Shown piece after piece: positions 47,022-57,552 of a stretch of 64,000 nt of DNA. Below the pieces are notes generated by a model. It did no database searches, was not told where the DNA came from, and saw nothing but the letters and a program-made list of their open reading frames with translations. How positions within the stretch are numbered: position 1 is the first letter of the stretch; the number at the start of each line of letters is the position of its first letter. Position numbers and translations under genes: made by a program. Source of the stretch: Raphanus sativus (lineage: Eukaryota > Streptophyta > Magnoliopsida > Brassicales > Brassicaceae); contig NC_079511.1 of assembly GCF_000801105.2 (NCBI RefSeq), positions 22,219,792 to 22,283,791 of the forward strand. Direction: 5' to 3'.

Positions 47022-50000
47022 ATGGCGGCTTCTCCTGCTTCAAACTCAGAAACAATTCTGGTCTCTGATTCACAGAATCTCTTCAATGTTAACATGACGA
47101 ATGTTACCAAGCTAACATCGTCCAATTTCCTGATGTGGAGTCGCCAAGTCCACGCTCTTCTCGATGGTTACGACCTATCCGGGTTTATCGACGGTTCAAA
47201 TGTTCCACCGTCTCCAACGCTTGATGCCGATGGCGTCATCTCCACCAATCCTGCTTTTCTTCTCTGGAAAAGACAAGATCGATTGATCTATAGTTCTCTT
47301 CTCGGCGCGATTACGGTGACCATCCAACCCATCCTCTCCACCGCGACGACCTCTGCTCAGATTTGGGAGATATTGTCTTCCACCTATGCTAAGCCTAGCC
47401 GAGCCCATATTCAGCAGCTACGGCAACAGGTTAAAACATTGACTAAAGGTACCTTGACTATTGATGCGTATCTGCAGAGCTTCACCACTCGCTTCGATCA
47501 GCTAGCTTTACTTGGAAAGCCTTATGAACTGGAAGATCAGGTTGAGTTTGTACTTGACGGTTTGCCTGAAGAGTACAAACAAATCGTTGATCAGATTGAG
47601 AGCCGTGAGACCACTCCATCGATCACTGAAATCCACGAGAAGCTACTTAACTTCGAGGTCAAGCTTCAGACGAAGACTCCTGCTGCTTCGATCACTCCTG
47701 CCGCTCCGGTTGTGGCTAATGTTGCTCAATTTCGAGGAAGCTCTAACCACAGCAACAATCGCAACTCTTACCAGCGCCAGAGCCGCAACACTACCAACAC
47801 CAAAGGGTCTCAAACGTGGCAGCAACAACAGCAGTTCTCACCGCGTCCTGATCAACAGTCTCGAGGATATCAGGGTCGTTGCCAACTCTGCGGTACGTAC
47901 GGACACAGCGCCCGTCGTTGTTCTCAGCTTCAGAGCTCCGCTTCTAGCTCACACTACAACACTCCACCACCTACAACGTGGCAACCGAGAGCCAACATGG
48001 CTGTGGCGCAGGCTTACAATCCAAATAACTGGATCCTTGACAGTGGCGCTACCCACCATCTTACTACCGATTTGAACAATCTGTCTCTTCACCAGCCGTA
48101 TACCGGGGGAGAAGAAGTTACTATTGCTGATGGCTCGACAATTCCAATCTCGCATACTGGTTTATCCTCTCTAAAAACACCCTCAAAGTCCCTTACTTTA
48201 CAAAATATTCTTTATGTTCCCAATTTACAGAAAAATTTGATTTCTGTATATCGTTTGTGTAATTCTAACAATGTATCTGTTGAATTCTTTCCTGCTCATT
48301 TTCAGGTGAAGGATCTCAGCACGGGGGTCCGATTGCTCCAAGGCAAAACTAGAGACGAGTTGTACGAGTGGCCAGTCACCTCCCACAATACCATCTCCCT
48401 CTTCGCCTCTCCTACACCCAAAACCACCATCAACTTCTGGCACTCGCGCTTGGGACATCCTGCTCTTTCTACTTTGCAAACCATTGTTTCTCAATTTTCT
48501 TTACCTATTTCTTCTACTACTCAAAAACTTGAACCTTGTTCTCATTGTCTTATTAATAAAAGCCACAAACTTCCTTTTTATTCAAACTCAATCTCTTCTA
48601 CTCAACCCCTTGAATACATTTACTCCGATGTCTGGACCTCACCCGTTATTTCTATTGATCAATACAAATACTATCTCATCTTTGTTGATCACTTTACCCG
48701 CTACACCTGGCTTTATCCTCTCAAAAGAAAGTCCCAAGTGCGCGAAACATTTGTTCAATTCAAAACCTTAGTCGAGAAACACTTTGCCTTACCTGTCCGC
48801 AATCTCTATTCCGACAATGGTGGCGAATTCATCGCTTTACGCCAGTTTCTTGCGTCTCACGGCATCTCTCATTACACCTCACCACCACATACTCCCGAGC
48901 ACAATGGCATAGCCGAAAGGAAACATCGACACATAGTTGAAACGGGTTTGACTCTACTTCATCAAGCTGCGATACCGACCACGTTTTGGACGTATGCCTT
49001 TGCTGTCGCGGTCTACTTGATCAATCGACAACCATCTTCTGTCAAGTCGCACCAATCACCTTATGCTCTTCTGTTTAAGAAGCCACCTAACTACTTGAAG
49101 TTGCGAGTTTTTGGTTGCTCCTGCTACCCTTGGATAAAGCCGTATAATACTCATAAGCTAGAGTCTCGCTCAACCCTATGTGTGTTCCTTGGCTATTCCC
49201 TCACGCAGAGCGCCTATCTCTGTCTCCATAAATCAACTGGTCGCATTTACACTTCCAGACATGTGATCTTTGTTGAGTCGGAGTTTCCCTTCCCTGAACC
49301 TAACCAAGAACCTCCTACAGTTCCTGAACCAGTCCAAACAACCTTTACTCCTCACACTCGTATCCCTGTCTCACCGCCACCACTCGTACACTCGCCTCAA
49401 GCGGCACCCCCGGGCAGTGATCTTCACCCACTGTCATCTCAGACTTTATCGTCTCAATCTGCTGCTTCGGCAACTCAGCATGATGACATGAGTATAGGAC
49501 ATGATTCTTCAGCTACATCGACTGAAACACAGACGACACAGCCATCACAAACTGACCATGAACCTGTTAACCTCACTCCACCATCATCACCCGAACCTGA
49601 TCCTCTCATTCCACCACCGAATCCTATCGTCCCTGAACCCCCGACTGAACCTCCGCAACCACTTAACCCAAACACTCACCCCATGAGAACTCGATCTAAA
49701 AACAATATTGCCAAACCCACTAAAAAGCTCACCCTTGTTGCTACCATCACCACACCCGCCATATCCATACCCACCACTATCCACCAGGCTATGCGAGATG
49801 AGAATTGGCGTCGTTCCATGAGCGATGAGTACAATGCTCAAATCGCAAATGGCACTTTTGATTTGGTTCCTCCAGCTCCAACTCAAAATGTTATTGGTTC
49901 ACGATGGGTTCATACTATTAAATATCTGTCTAATGGCAAAATTGACAGGTACAAATCTAGGTGGGTGGCTCGAGGTGACAAGCAAGAGTATGGGATCGAC

Positions 50001-50720
50001 TATGGAGAAACGTTCAGTCCTGTTGTCAAGTCTGTTACTATTCGCCTCGTGTTACACCTAGCAGTGACGAGCTCATGGCCGATCAAACAGCTTGATGTCA
50101 ACAATGCGTTCTTGCAGGGGACTCTCCAAGATGAAGTATATGTCTCACAACCACCCGGTTTTGTTGACCGAGATCGCCCGCATCATGTCTGCCGATTGAA
50201 GAAAGCGTTATATGGTCTTAAGCAGGCTCCGCGTGCGTGGTATCAGGAACTTAAAACATTTTTATGCCAGATGGGATGTCACAATTCATGTGCTGATACG
50301 TCGGTATTCATCTATCTTCATGGCTCTCATGTTTTGTATATTCTGGTTTATGTCGATGATATCATCGTCACCGGGAGTAGCTTGTCTCTGGTATCGGCTT
50401 GCATACATGTCTTGGCAGATCGCTTCTCTTTAAAGGACCCGACTGATCTCCATTATTTCCTTGGTATCGAGGTCACGCGCACGAGCAATGGTCTTCATTT
50501 GATGCAGCGTAAGTACATCGTCGATCTGCTTACCAAGCTCAATATGTTCGATGCCAAGCCAGTGTCTACGCCGCAGGCTACTACTCCGAAGCTCTCTCTA
50601 CTCTCTGGTTCACCGTTGGATGATCCTAAGCAATACCGAATGGTCATTGGCAGTCTCCAATACTTGGCTTATACTCGACCTGACATTGCTTATAGTGTCA
50701 ATCGCTTATCTCAATATATG
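47022..50720 (+). CDS. Ty1/copia gag-pol polyprotein, RE1-like, 3'-truncated
   Basis: A long open frame of about 1,233 codons before the sequence runs into unrelated DNA. Domains in order: gag with the SSNFLMWSRQVHALLDGY motif; zinc knuckle CQLCGTYGHSARRC (287-300); aspartic protease ILDSGAT (Asp340); integrase with HSRLGH zinc region, D536, D598 and E632; reverse transcriptase with YVDD (1110-1113). The frame is still open when it passes at 50721 into the hAT 3' terminus, so the RNase H domain, polypurine tract and 3' LTR are lost. The last 16 or so codons of the 1,249-codon open frame (to 50771) come from the hAT. An intact frame means the insertion was recent. The missing 3' LTR and RNase H prevent autonomous transposition. 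Confidence 0.9.
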
Positions 50721-52376
50721 CACAGCCTTACTAAATTTCTAGATCCGCCCCTGGAGACACAAGTGATCTAGAGTGTTATTATAAACTATAAAAATGACTT
50801 GTAGTGTAATTTTTCTATAATTAATAGTATTTAATACATACCATCATATAAATAATCACATATATTATATTTTTAGAACTTAATGTGAAATATAAAACCA
50901 TAATTTAAGTTGGTATATGAAATTGGACTTTGTATTGTATTTTTTTATATATATTAAAACAATTTTTAATAATAGTTATTGGAAAATATTTTAGTAAAAA
51001 ATAAAATTTTGAATATATTTATATATTTGAATCAGTTTTTGATATAAATCAACTTTAAATTATTATTTTGATTTAAAATATGTATATAAAGTTTAAATTT
51101 TGTTTTATGATTATTTTAGACAAAAGATATCTTTAGGTAATTAGATTAGCTTATTTTCGTGTATTTTAAAGCTGGTCCAAATAGATAGTTTATCATAATA
51201 TAATAGATTTTTAATTTTTTTTAATAACATAAGTCTATTACTTTTTTTTTAATATACTGCTATACATGTTTCCAAACAACACTATGTTCTTTTTAATATC
51301 GTTATTCATGTTTCTAAGCAAACCTCTTTTTTAAATTGCTTTTCATGTTTCAAAATATTTTTTTAAACTGTTATTCATGTTTCCAAACAAATATATTTTT
51401 TAAAATTGCTATCTATGTTTCCAAATAAACATAATTTATACTTCAGTTTTTAATAATATAGATTTAATGATAAATTATGAAACTTTTAAAGATAATTGTG
51501 TTTATTGAAATTCTATTTCCAAAACATTATGGAAAATAGTTAATTACAAAATAATACATTAATAACTAAAATTTAATATATGTGAAAATTCTAAAGTTTA
51601 CATATATTTGAAACTGAAGGAGTTCAATGTATGCGTAGATGTTTGAGCCAGAACTGTACGAAATATACGGAATGGAAACTGCAGGATAATAGTGACAAAC
51701 CACACATAAATACATAAGTATATGCAGAGATGTTATTGTTCGGTCCATAACTTTGACACCCATAATTTCTCTAGATCAATAGTGTATCTGTGTTTTTGTC
51801 TAGATTTTTTACTGAGTCAAATAATTAACGATGATATTTTCTTTGCAAATATTACAAACGCAGTTGATAAAAAAACTGTCAACGAATTAGCGACGATTAT
51901 AATTATTATTTTGATAATTTTACATTTAGAGGAGTTATTGGGTAAGAGACTAAAATTTTGAAAGTTCACTTGTATATTCTTAAGAAACGTCAAAAAGTCA
52001 TTTGGAGGAAAGTTACCCTAATCAAATATTCCGTAAGGAAAAACTCCTAGATAGATGTTTATCAAAAAAAAAAAATACTCCTAGCTATGAGATATTGGAA
52101 TTCCTTTTTTCATATAGTACAAAATATATGAAAGACACAAGAAGCACCGTCGATTAATTTTATATATCAGACAAACTACGTGAAGCCCATTATAGCTAGG
52201 GCTTACATTTCTTCACTACGGAAAATATACCTAATATAAGACTAACAACTCAAACAGCTGTTCTTTGCTTAAATAAATACACACATAAACCTGCATGTAT
52301 AAACCGATACATACACAAACACAGAGCAATATACATATATATATGTGAGATTTTATTAATCATACGTTAGGATTGT
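50721..52376. repeat. Duplicated segment, copy 2 (no Helitron, no copia)
   Basis: 1,656 bp matching 44640-45627 plus 46127-46792. It joins the truncated copia at CACA (50721-50724) and continues at 52377 into the coding body of the secreted-protein gene, which copy 1 lacks. Both insertion sites are empty here: AAA/TACAT at 51710-51711 for the Helitron and AGGAT/TGTGG at 52373-52374 for the copia. Confidence 0.9.
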
Positions 52377-52701
52377 GGTAGATGATGACGATAGATTTGG
52401 TTTTAAAATCCTTGACGAACCTCTCTTCTCCTGTCCTAAATGGATTGTTGAGAAGCTCTTTGATTGGTTCAGGTAATGGCTCATTCTTCATTATCTTTTT
52501 CCAATATTCCTCTGCAACTCCTCCTGATCTTCCTTCACTCAGATTCACAAACTATACCAACATAATGCAGCATTTATTAAATATATATATATACATGTAT
52601 AAATCAGATCTTGATTAGTTAGGGCATTAAATATAAAGAAGCTTTACCAGGAGAAAGCTGAAAATGACAAAGAAGAAGACCAAGTAGCGTTGTTTCTTCA
52701 T
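52360..52701 (-). CDS. Small secreted protein, organ-specific-protein-like
   Basis: Two exons on the minus strand: 52701-52648 (18 codons, MKKQRYLVFFFVIFSFLL) and 52551-52360, with GTAAAG donor and GTATAG acceptor, giving 81 aa. The N-terminus is a clear signal peptide, probably cut near SEG-R. The mature part contains EEYWKKIMKNEPLPEPIKEL and FVKDFKTKSIVIIYHN. The EYWKK-IMK-PLPE-IKEL / FVKDFxTK-VIIYH pattern recalls the plant organ-specific protein family (S2/P4, DUF2775), which has no established biochemical role. No cysteines are seen in the mature part, so it is not a disulfide-knot peptide. A TATA box lies upstream. The last five codons fall inside the duplicated segment, and the copia of copy 1 is inserted at this very position in the other copy. 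Confidence 0.75.
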
Positions 52702-52770
52702 TTTTTTTTTACTTTTGTTTTGTTGAGGATTTTTCTGGATCTATGATAAATCTTTTGGGGTGTTAAGTTT

Positions 52771-52781
52771 TTATATATAGA
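52771..52781 (-). promoter_or_regulatory. TATA box of the small secreted-protein gene
   Basis: Minus-strand TCTATATATAAAAAC, about 70-80 nt upstream of the ATG at 52701, a normal promoter distance. Confidence 0.6.
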
Positions 52782-53084
52782 GACCCTGTTAGAGGAAGTT
52801 GATTTCTTTATAATAGCGATAATTCTCCTATATTTGCATTTTTATTAAACATGAAAATAATTTAATATTAGTACATTGTAAGGTCAACTTTGTACTGTGC
52901 ATATTTATTTATAGTAATATTACTGTAACCTAGTTTTTATGTTTATCTAGATTTCTGAGTGGTGGGCCGCTAACTTGTGTAAGGATTTTTGTTTCTTCTA
53001 TGGAGCGATCAACTATTACAGCTCAGAGAGCAACACAAACAATTTTTATATGTAATATAACAAAATATACTAGAGCTGCCCTAC
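52782..53084. other. Upstream flank of the secreted-protein gene
   Basis: Probable promoter DNA, then the 5' boundary of the LINE somewhere near 53085. No other feature recognised. Confidence 0.4.
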
Positions 53085-53473
53085 AAACTAATGACGAAAG
53101 AGTACCAGCAACCTTGAGATTAGGACAAGCTCCGGTCACAGAAGATAATACAGAGGCACGAACAGGACTAACGACATCAAAGAGGAAGCCAGGCCGACCT
53201 CCAGGCAGCAGAAATCAAAAAGGAAAACAAGCTGCAGATGATAGTCCATCGACTAAAAAGAGAAGAGTCCCACGGGCCAAACCATCCCCAACTCGCAGGA
53301 AGCCACCAGTTGCAAAAGCCAATAATCCAAAACAAACTAAAGGTGGACCCTCACGAACAGCAGGGCCTCAAGGATCTTCTACAGCTTCGGAAAATGCCCC
53401 CCTGGTCAACATGATACCAAAGTCGACTAGGAGAAGGATGGATTTTCGGATTCCATCCCTCCCCGCTCCTTAG
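53000..53473 (+). CDS. LINE ORF1 C-terminal part with AT-hook
   Basis: 157 codons from an ATG that may lie in flanking DNA. The element-derived part is basic, with the AT-hook-like core KRKPGRPPGSRNQKG, then Lys/Arg/Pro-rich sequence. Ends at TAG 53471-53473. ORF1 proteins bind the element RNA; the RNA-binding DUF4283 and zinc knuckle are missing. The next frame (ORF2) begins in the -1 frame while this one is still open. Confidence 0.6.
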   Translation: MERSTITAQRATQTIFICNITKYTRAALQTNDERVPATLRLGQAPVTEDNTEARTGLTTSKRKPGRPPGSRNQKGKQAADDSPSTKKRRVPRAKPSPTRRKPPVAKANNPKQTKGGPSRTAGPQGSSTASENAPLVNMIPKSTRRRMDFRIPSLPAP

Positions 53474-56400
53474 CTATAACAAGCTGGAACTGTCAGGGGT
53501 TGGGGAATCCCCGGACAGTTCGTCGCCTAGAAGAGATATCAAAGAAATACGAGCCTGATATCATCTTCATTATGGAATCAAAAAACCCTGATGCAACAGT
53601 ACTGAAGAAACTGGAGCATCTCCGACAACGTTACGACTGCCATCATCTTGTACCGCCAACAGGACATGGAGCAGGGGGTCTGGGTTTATTTTGGAAACAG
53701 GAACTGAACTTACAAGTTCTTGAATCAGATGCTCATGTAATTGACACTATTGTTGAATTTGAAGGCAAACGTTTCTATTCATCCTTTGTTCATGGTAGTA
53801 CAAACCGAGCCGAGAGGAATCTCTTATGGAACCGACTGTTAGTAAAAAACGAAGGGCGTGAAGAACCATGGTTTGTAACCGGAGATTTTAATGACCTCAT
53901 CAGCGGAGATGAGAAGGATGGTGGTCCGGAGCGGCCAGAAGGATCTTTCTCTGACCTTCGAACCTTCTTCTCGGAAGGAGATCTGTTTGATCTCCAACAT
54001 TCTGGCGATTTCCTGTCGTGGAGAGGCCAGCGGGGTGATCATCTAGTTAGATGTCGATTAGACAGGGCAGTGTCAAACACCCATTGGGCTGAATGTTTTC
54101 CTACTGCTCGTTCGGAGTATCTCGGATTCGAGAGCTCAGATCACAAACCTCTTATATCCTTCTTTGATAAGGGAGGACGACGCAAACGGGGACTGTTCCG
54201 TTATGACCGGCGTTTGTGCAAAAACGATGAAGCTAAAAGAGTCATCTCTGATGCTTGGCGGTCTGCTTCTGGCTCTTCGGTCATAGACAAACTATGTTCC
54301 ACCAGAAGCGCCATCTCTGCTTGGAATAAAACGCAGCAGCGCAACAGTCAGAGAACCATTGAGCAGAAGAAGAAAGAGCTAGATATAGCGCTCTCAAGTC
54401 CAGTAAATGATACAGTCCTGATCCAAACTATATCAGAGAAGTTAAATGCAGCTTATCTGGCGGAAGAAGAATATTGGAAGCAGCGTAGTCGACTGCTTTG
54501 GTTGAAACTTGGTGACCGCAACACAGGGTATTTTCACGCCATCACCAAAGCTAGGAAACGTGCAAATAGCTTCTCGGTGATTGAAGGAGAAAATGGCGAA
54601 ATGGTCCACAAAGAGGAGGAAATAATTGCTGTCATTGGCACATATTTCGACAAGCTTTTCTCCTCACAACCAGGGGAAAGAGAAGAAACAGTAAGACAAG
54701 CTCTGCAACCTTTGGTCTCCGAGGAAGAAAACCAGAAGCTCATCGCTACTCCATCGGCGCAGGAAGTAAAAGATGCTGCTTTCTCGATTCATGCGGATAA
54801 AGCTCCCGGGCCGGATGGCTTTTCAGCCGGTTTTTTCCATACTCACTGGGAGGAGATAGGGCCTGATATCGTCGCAGAGGTGCAAGATTTTTTCAGAGGA
54901 GGATCACTGCCAGAGAACATCAATGATACCCATATTCGCCTCATTCCCAAGATCAACCATCCCCAAAAAGTCTCGGATTATCGCCCGATAGCTCTGTGCA
55001 ATGTCTATTATAAAATCTACTCTAAGATTTTGACTAAGAGACTGCAGCCTCTGATGTCGAAACTGATTTCTGAGAATCAGTCAGCGTTTGTACCAGGCCG
55101 GGCAATAGGAGACAATGTCCTTATTACTCATGAGGTTCTCCATTACCTCAAAACGTCCAAAGCAGAGCAGCGGTGTGCTATGGCAGTTAAGACGGACATG
55201 AGTAAAGCGTACGATCGACTTGAGTGGGATTTTGTCGCACTAGTCTTGAAAAGGTTGGGATTCCACCAAAACATGATTGCATGCATAATGCATTGTATCT
55301 CTACTGTTACATGCTCCTTCCTCATTAACGGCTTGCCTAGAGGGAAGGTAGTACCGAGCAGAGGCATCCGCCAAGGCGACCCTCTCTCTCCCTACATATT
55401 TATTATATGTAGTGAAGTTCTCTCGGGATTATGTAACAGAGCGCAAATGAATGGCTCTCTCCAAGGGCTTCGAGTGGCGTTGGGAAGTCCTAGGCTATCT
55501 CACCTATTCTTTGCGGATGATACAATGTTCTTCCTCCAAGCTGATAAGGAGAATTGTGCATCCCTCAAAGCCATCTTAACTAAGTACGAGCAAGCTTCCG
55601 GGCAATCTATCAACAAAGACAAATCCGCTATAACTTTCTCCCGCAAAGCTCCAGCTTCTCTGAAAAATATGGTCAAAGAGACCCTGCAAATCGAGAAAGA
55701 AGGGGGGGGAGGTAAATACTTGGGACTCCCCGAGCTGTTTGGTCGCCGCAAGAAGGATATCTTTGCGTCCTATGTGGACAGAATCAAACAGAAAGCAAAA
55801 GGATGGTCCAACCGCTTCCTCTCATCAGCGGGTAAGCTTATTAAGCTCCAAAGTGTGCTCTCTGCAATCCCTACATATCCTATGTCTTGCTTTAGCCTCC
55901 CAGTCTCGCTGTGCAAGCAAATACAATCTGCAACCACTCGATATTGGTGGGATCATAATGAGAGCACGAGAAGAATGGCATGGGTGTCATGGGATGCAAT
56001 GGCAAAACCCAAAGCTTTGGGTGGCCTAGGACTAAGAGATTTTCAGGACTTCAACACTGCTTTATTGGCTAAAATAAGCTGGCGACTCTTTGAAAACCCA
56101 AGCTGTCTCCTCGGCAAGGTCCTCTTTGGAAAATATTGGACTGAAAATGACATCCTCACTGCTCCAGCGACTTCTAATATGTCACATGGTTGGAGGAGTA
56201 TTCTCCTAGGCAGAGATTTACTTATCAAGAAACTCGGATGGGTTGTGGGAAATGGAGAAGCAATCAACGTATGGAGTGACCCGTGGCTAAGCCTATCAAG
56301 CCTCCTGCGACCAATGGGACCACCGAACGCTCAACATGTTGAACTACTTGTGTCTGACCTCATGATTCCAGGAACAGGGGAATGGGATGTATCAAAGATC

Positions 56401-57552
56401 AGACAAGTTATACCTGACTTTGAAAGTCATATCCTGCTTATCAAGCCAAGCTTAACTGGGAATCCGGACAAGCAAGTATGGCTGGGTACCAAGTCGGGAA
56501 CTTACTCCACAAAATCAGGGTACTACACGCTTGTCAACTCTCAAGATGCCACAATCCCTCATGCAGTAGCGAATTTCAAATGGAAATCTAGTGTCTGGAA
56601 CCTAAACTGTGCCCCAAAAGTCAAGCTCTTCTCCTGGAAACTACTCAAAGGAGCCATACCTGTCGGAGAAAGACTTCAAGAAAGACACATTCCAATCGAT
56701 CCCCTCTGCAAAAGATGCGGCTGCTCCGAATCTATATCTCATCTCCTGTTCCAGTGTCAGTATGCTCAACGAGTTTGGCAACTAGCTCCGTTTAACACTG
56801 ACATGGACATCAGCGGAACGATAGATTTGATGGTAAGCTGGGATTCACTCTGTTCTCTCAAGTGCCTTCCTCCTGCGGGTATTACATCCGGACCTCTAAT
56901 CCCATGGATCTTCTGGGGACTATGGAAGGCGCGTAACAAGCTCGTGTTTGAAGGGTATTCTGCTTCTCCGGAAGAAACGCTATCTTCAGCAATAGCTTTA
57001 GCAAGAGAGTGGGCTTTGGAAGTCAAACCAGAACCTGCGAGGAAGTCACATCAGAGCATCAAAGCTACTACACCTCCCCCAAATACGACAGTTGTGCGTA
57101 CTGACGCGGCTTGGTCCGTAACGACAAATGATGCGGGTTTGGGATGGGTCTCCTTCTCAGAGGTGGGTCTGCAATCATTCCAAGCTTCAGCAAAATGGGT
57201 TAACTCAGCTCTCGTAGCGGAAGGACTAGCACTTAGAGAAGCAGTTCGTTATTGTGTCAACTCAGGCTTAAAGACAGTGGCTTTTGAATCGGACTCGATC
57301 CAACTTGTCCAAGCTGTGAACTCTCAAACATCCTCGTCAGAGCTCTATGGTGTTTTAGCTGATATCCTCTTCTATGTCTCAGCGTTTGATTTTATTTCTT
57401 TTTCTTGGATCCCTAGGGAGAGAAATTCTGAAGCAGATCATGTAGCAAAAGTGGCCTTAAGTGCTGCTGTAAACTTGGTGGTTGGAGATGTCTTCATGGC
57501 TCCCAACTAACTTTCTTTATTAATCGAAGTATGAGTTTCAAAAAAAAAAAAA
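53085..57552 (+). mobile_element. L1-clade LINE, 5'-truncated
   Basis: A non-LTR retrotransposon with the ORF1 C-terminus, a complete ORF2 and a 3' A-tail (57540-57552) after a short 3' untranslated region. The usual N-terminal DUF4283 and CCHC parts of ORF1 are absent, so the 5' end is truncated; the exact start is unclear and no target duplication could be matched. It resembles the source type of the fragment at 24730-25232. Confidence 0.85.
53470..57510 (+). CDS. LINE ORF2: endonuclease, reverse transcriptase, RNase H
   Basis: Open over 1,336 codons from the TTG at 53500, with in-frame coding reaching back at least to 53470 (LAITSWNCQGLGNP), the true start of the endonuclease domain; there is no ATG nearby. 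Residues below count from 53500. APE endonuclease: Glu26 in MESKN, TGDFND, SSDHKP. Reverse transcriptase: APGPDGF, SENQSAFVPGR, TDMSKAYDRLEW, RQGDPLSP and the FADD site at 671-674. Then a zf-RVT Cys/His region (LCKRCGCSESISHLLFQC) and a plant-type RNase H with Asp1202, Glu1241, Asp1265. No stop or frameshift interrupts it, so ORF2 may be functional and could supply activity to SINEs and other LINE copies. Translation start is uncertain: -1 frameshift, reinitiation, or ORF1 fusion. Confidence 0.9.
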   Translation, partial: LAITSWNCQGLGNPRTVRRLEEISKKYEPDIIFIMESKNPDATVLKKLEHLRQRYDCHHLVPPTGHGAGGLGLFWKQELNLQVLESDAHVIDTIVEFEGKRFYSSFVHGSTNRAERNLLWNRLLVKNEGREEPWFVTGDFNDLISGDEKDGGPERPEGSFSDLRTFFSEGDLFDLQHSGDFLSWRGQRGDHLVRCRLDRAVSNTHWAECFPTARSEYLGFESSDHKPLISFFDKGGRRKRGLFRYDRRLCKNDEAKRVISDAWRSASGSSVIDKLCSTRSAISAWNKTQQRNSQRTIEQKKKELDIALSSPVNDTVLIQTISEKLNAAYLAEEEYWKQRSRLLWLKLGDRNTGYFHAITKARKRANSFSVIEGENGEMVHKEEEIIAVIGTYFDKLFSSQPGEREETVRQALQPLVSEEENQKLIATPSAQEVKDAAFSIHADKAPGPDGFSAGFFHTHWEEIGPDIVAEVQDFFRGGSLPENINDTHIRLIPKINHPQKVSDYRPIALCNVYYKIYSKILTKRLQPLMSKLISENQSAFVPGRAIGDNVLITHEVLHYLKTSKAEQRCAMAVKTDMSKAYDRLEWDFVALVLKRLGFHQNMIACIMHCISTVTCSFLINGLPRGKVVPSRGIRQGDPLSPYIFIICSEVLSGLCNRAQMNGSLQGLRVALGSPRLSHLFFADDTMFFLQADKENCASLKAILTKYEQASGQSINKDKSAITFSRKAPASLKNMVKETLQIEKEGGGGKYLGLPELFGRRKKDIFASYVDRIKQKAKGWSNRFLSSAGKLIKLQSVLSAIPTYPMSCFSLPVSLCKQIQSATTRYWWDHNESTRRMAWVSWDAMAKPKALGGLGLRDFQDFNTALLAKISWRLFENPSCLLGKVLFGKYWTENDILTAPATSNMSHGWRSILLGRDLLIKKLGWVVGNGEAINVWSDPWLSLSSLLRPMGPPNAQHVELLVSDLMIPGTGEWDVSKIRQVIPDFESHILLIKPSLTGNPDKQVWLGTKSGTYSTKSGYYTLVNSQDATIPHAVANFKWKSSVWNLNCAPKVKLFSWKLLKGAIPVGERLQERHIPIDPLCKRCGCSESISHLLFQCQYAQRVWQLAPFNTDMDISGTIDLMVSWDSLCSLKCLPPAGITSGPLIPWIFWGLWKARNKLVFEGYSASPEETLSSAIALAREWALEVKPEPARKSHQSIKATTPPPNTTVVRTDAAWSVTTNDAGLGWVSFSEVGLQSFQASAKWVNSALVAEGLALREAVRYCVNSGLKTVAFESDSIQLVQAVNSQTSSSELYGVLADILFYVSAFDFISFSWIPRERNSEADHVAKVALSAAVNLVVGDVFMAPN

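Noticed and set aside
47512..48075. 187-codon frame overlapping the copia gag region
   Set aside because: Alternate-frame shadow of the polyprotein, which has all the expected motifs in the other frame.
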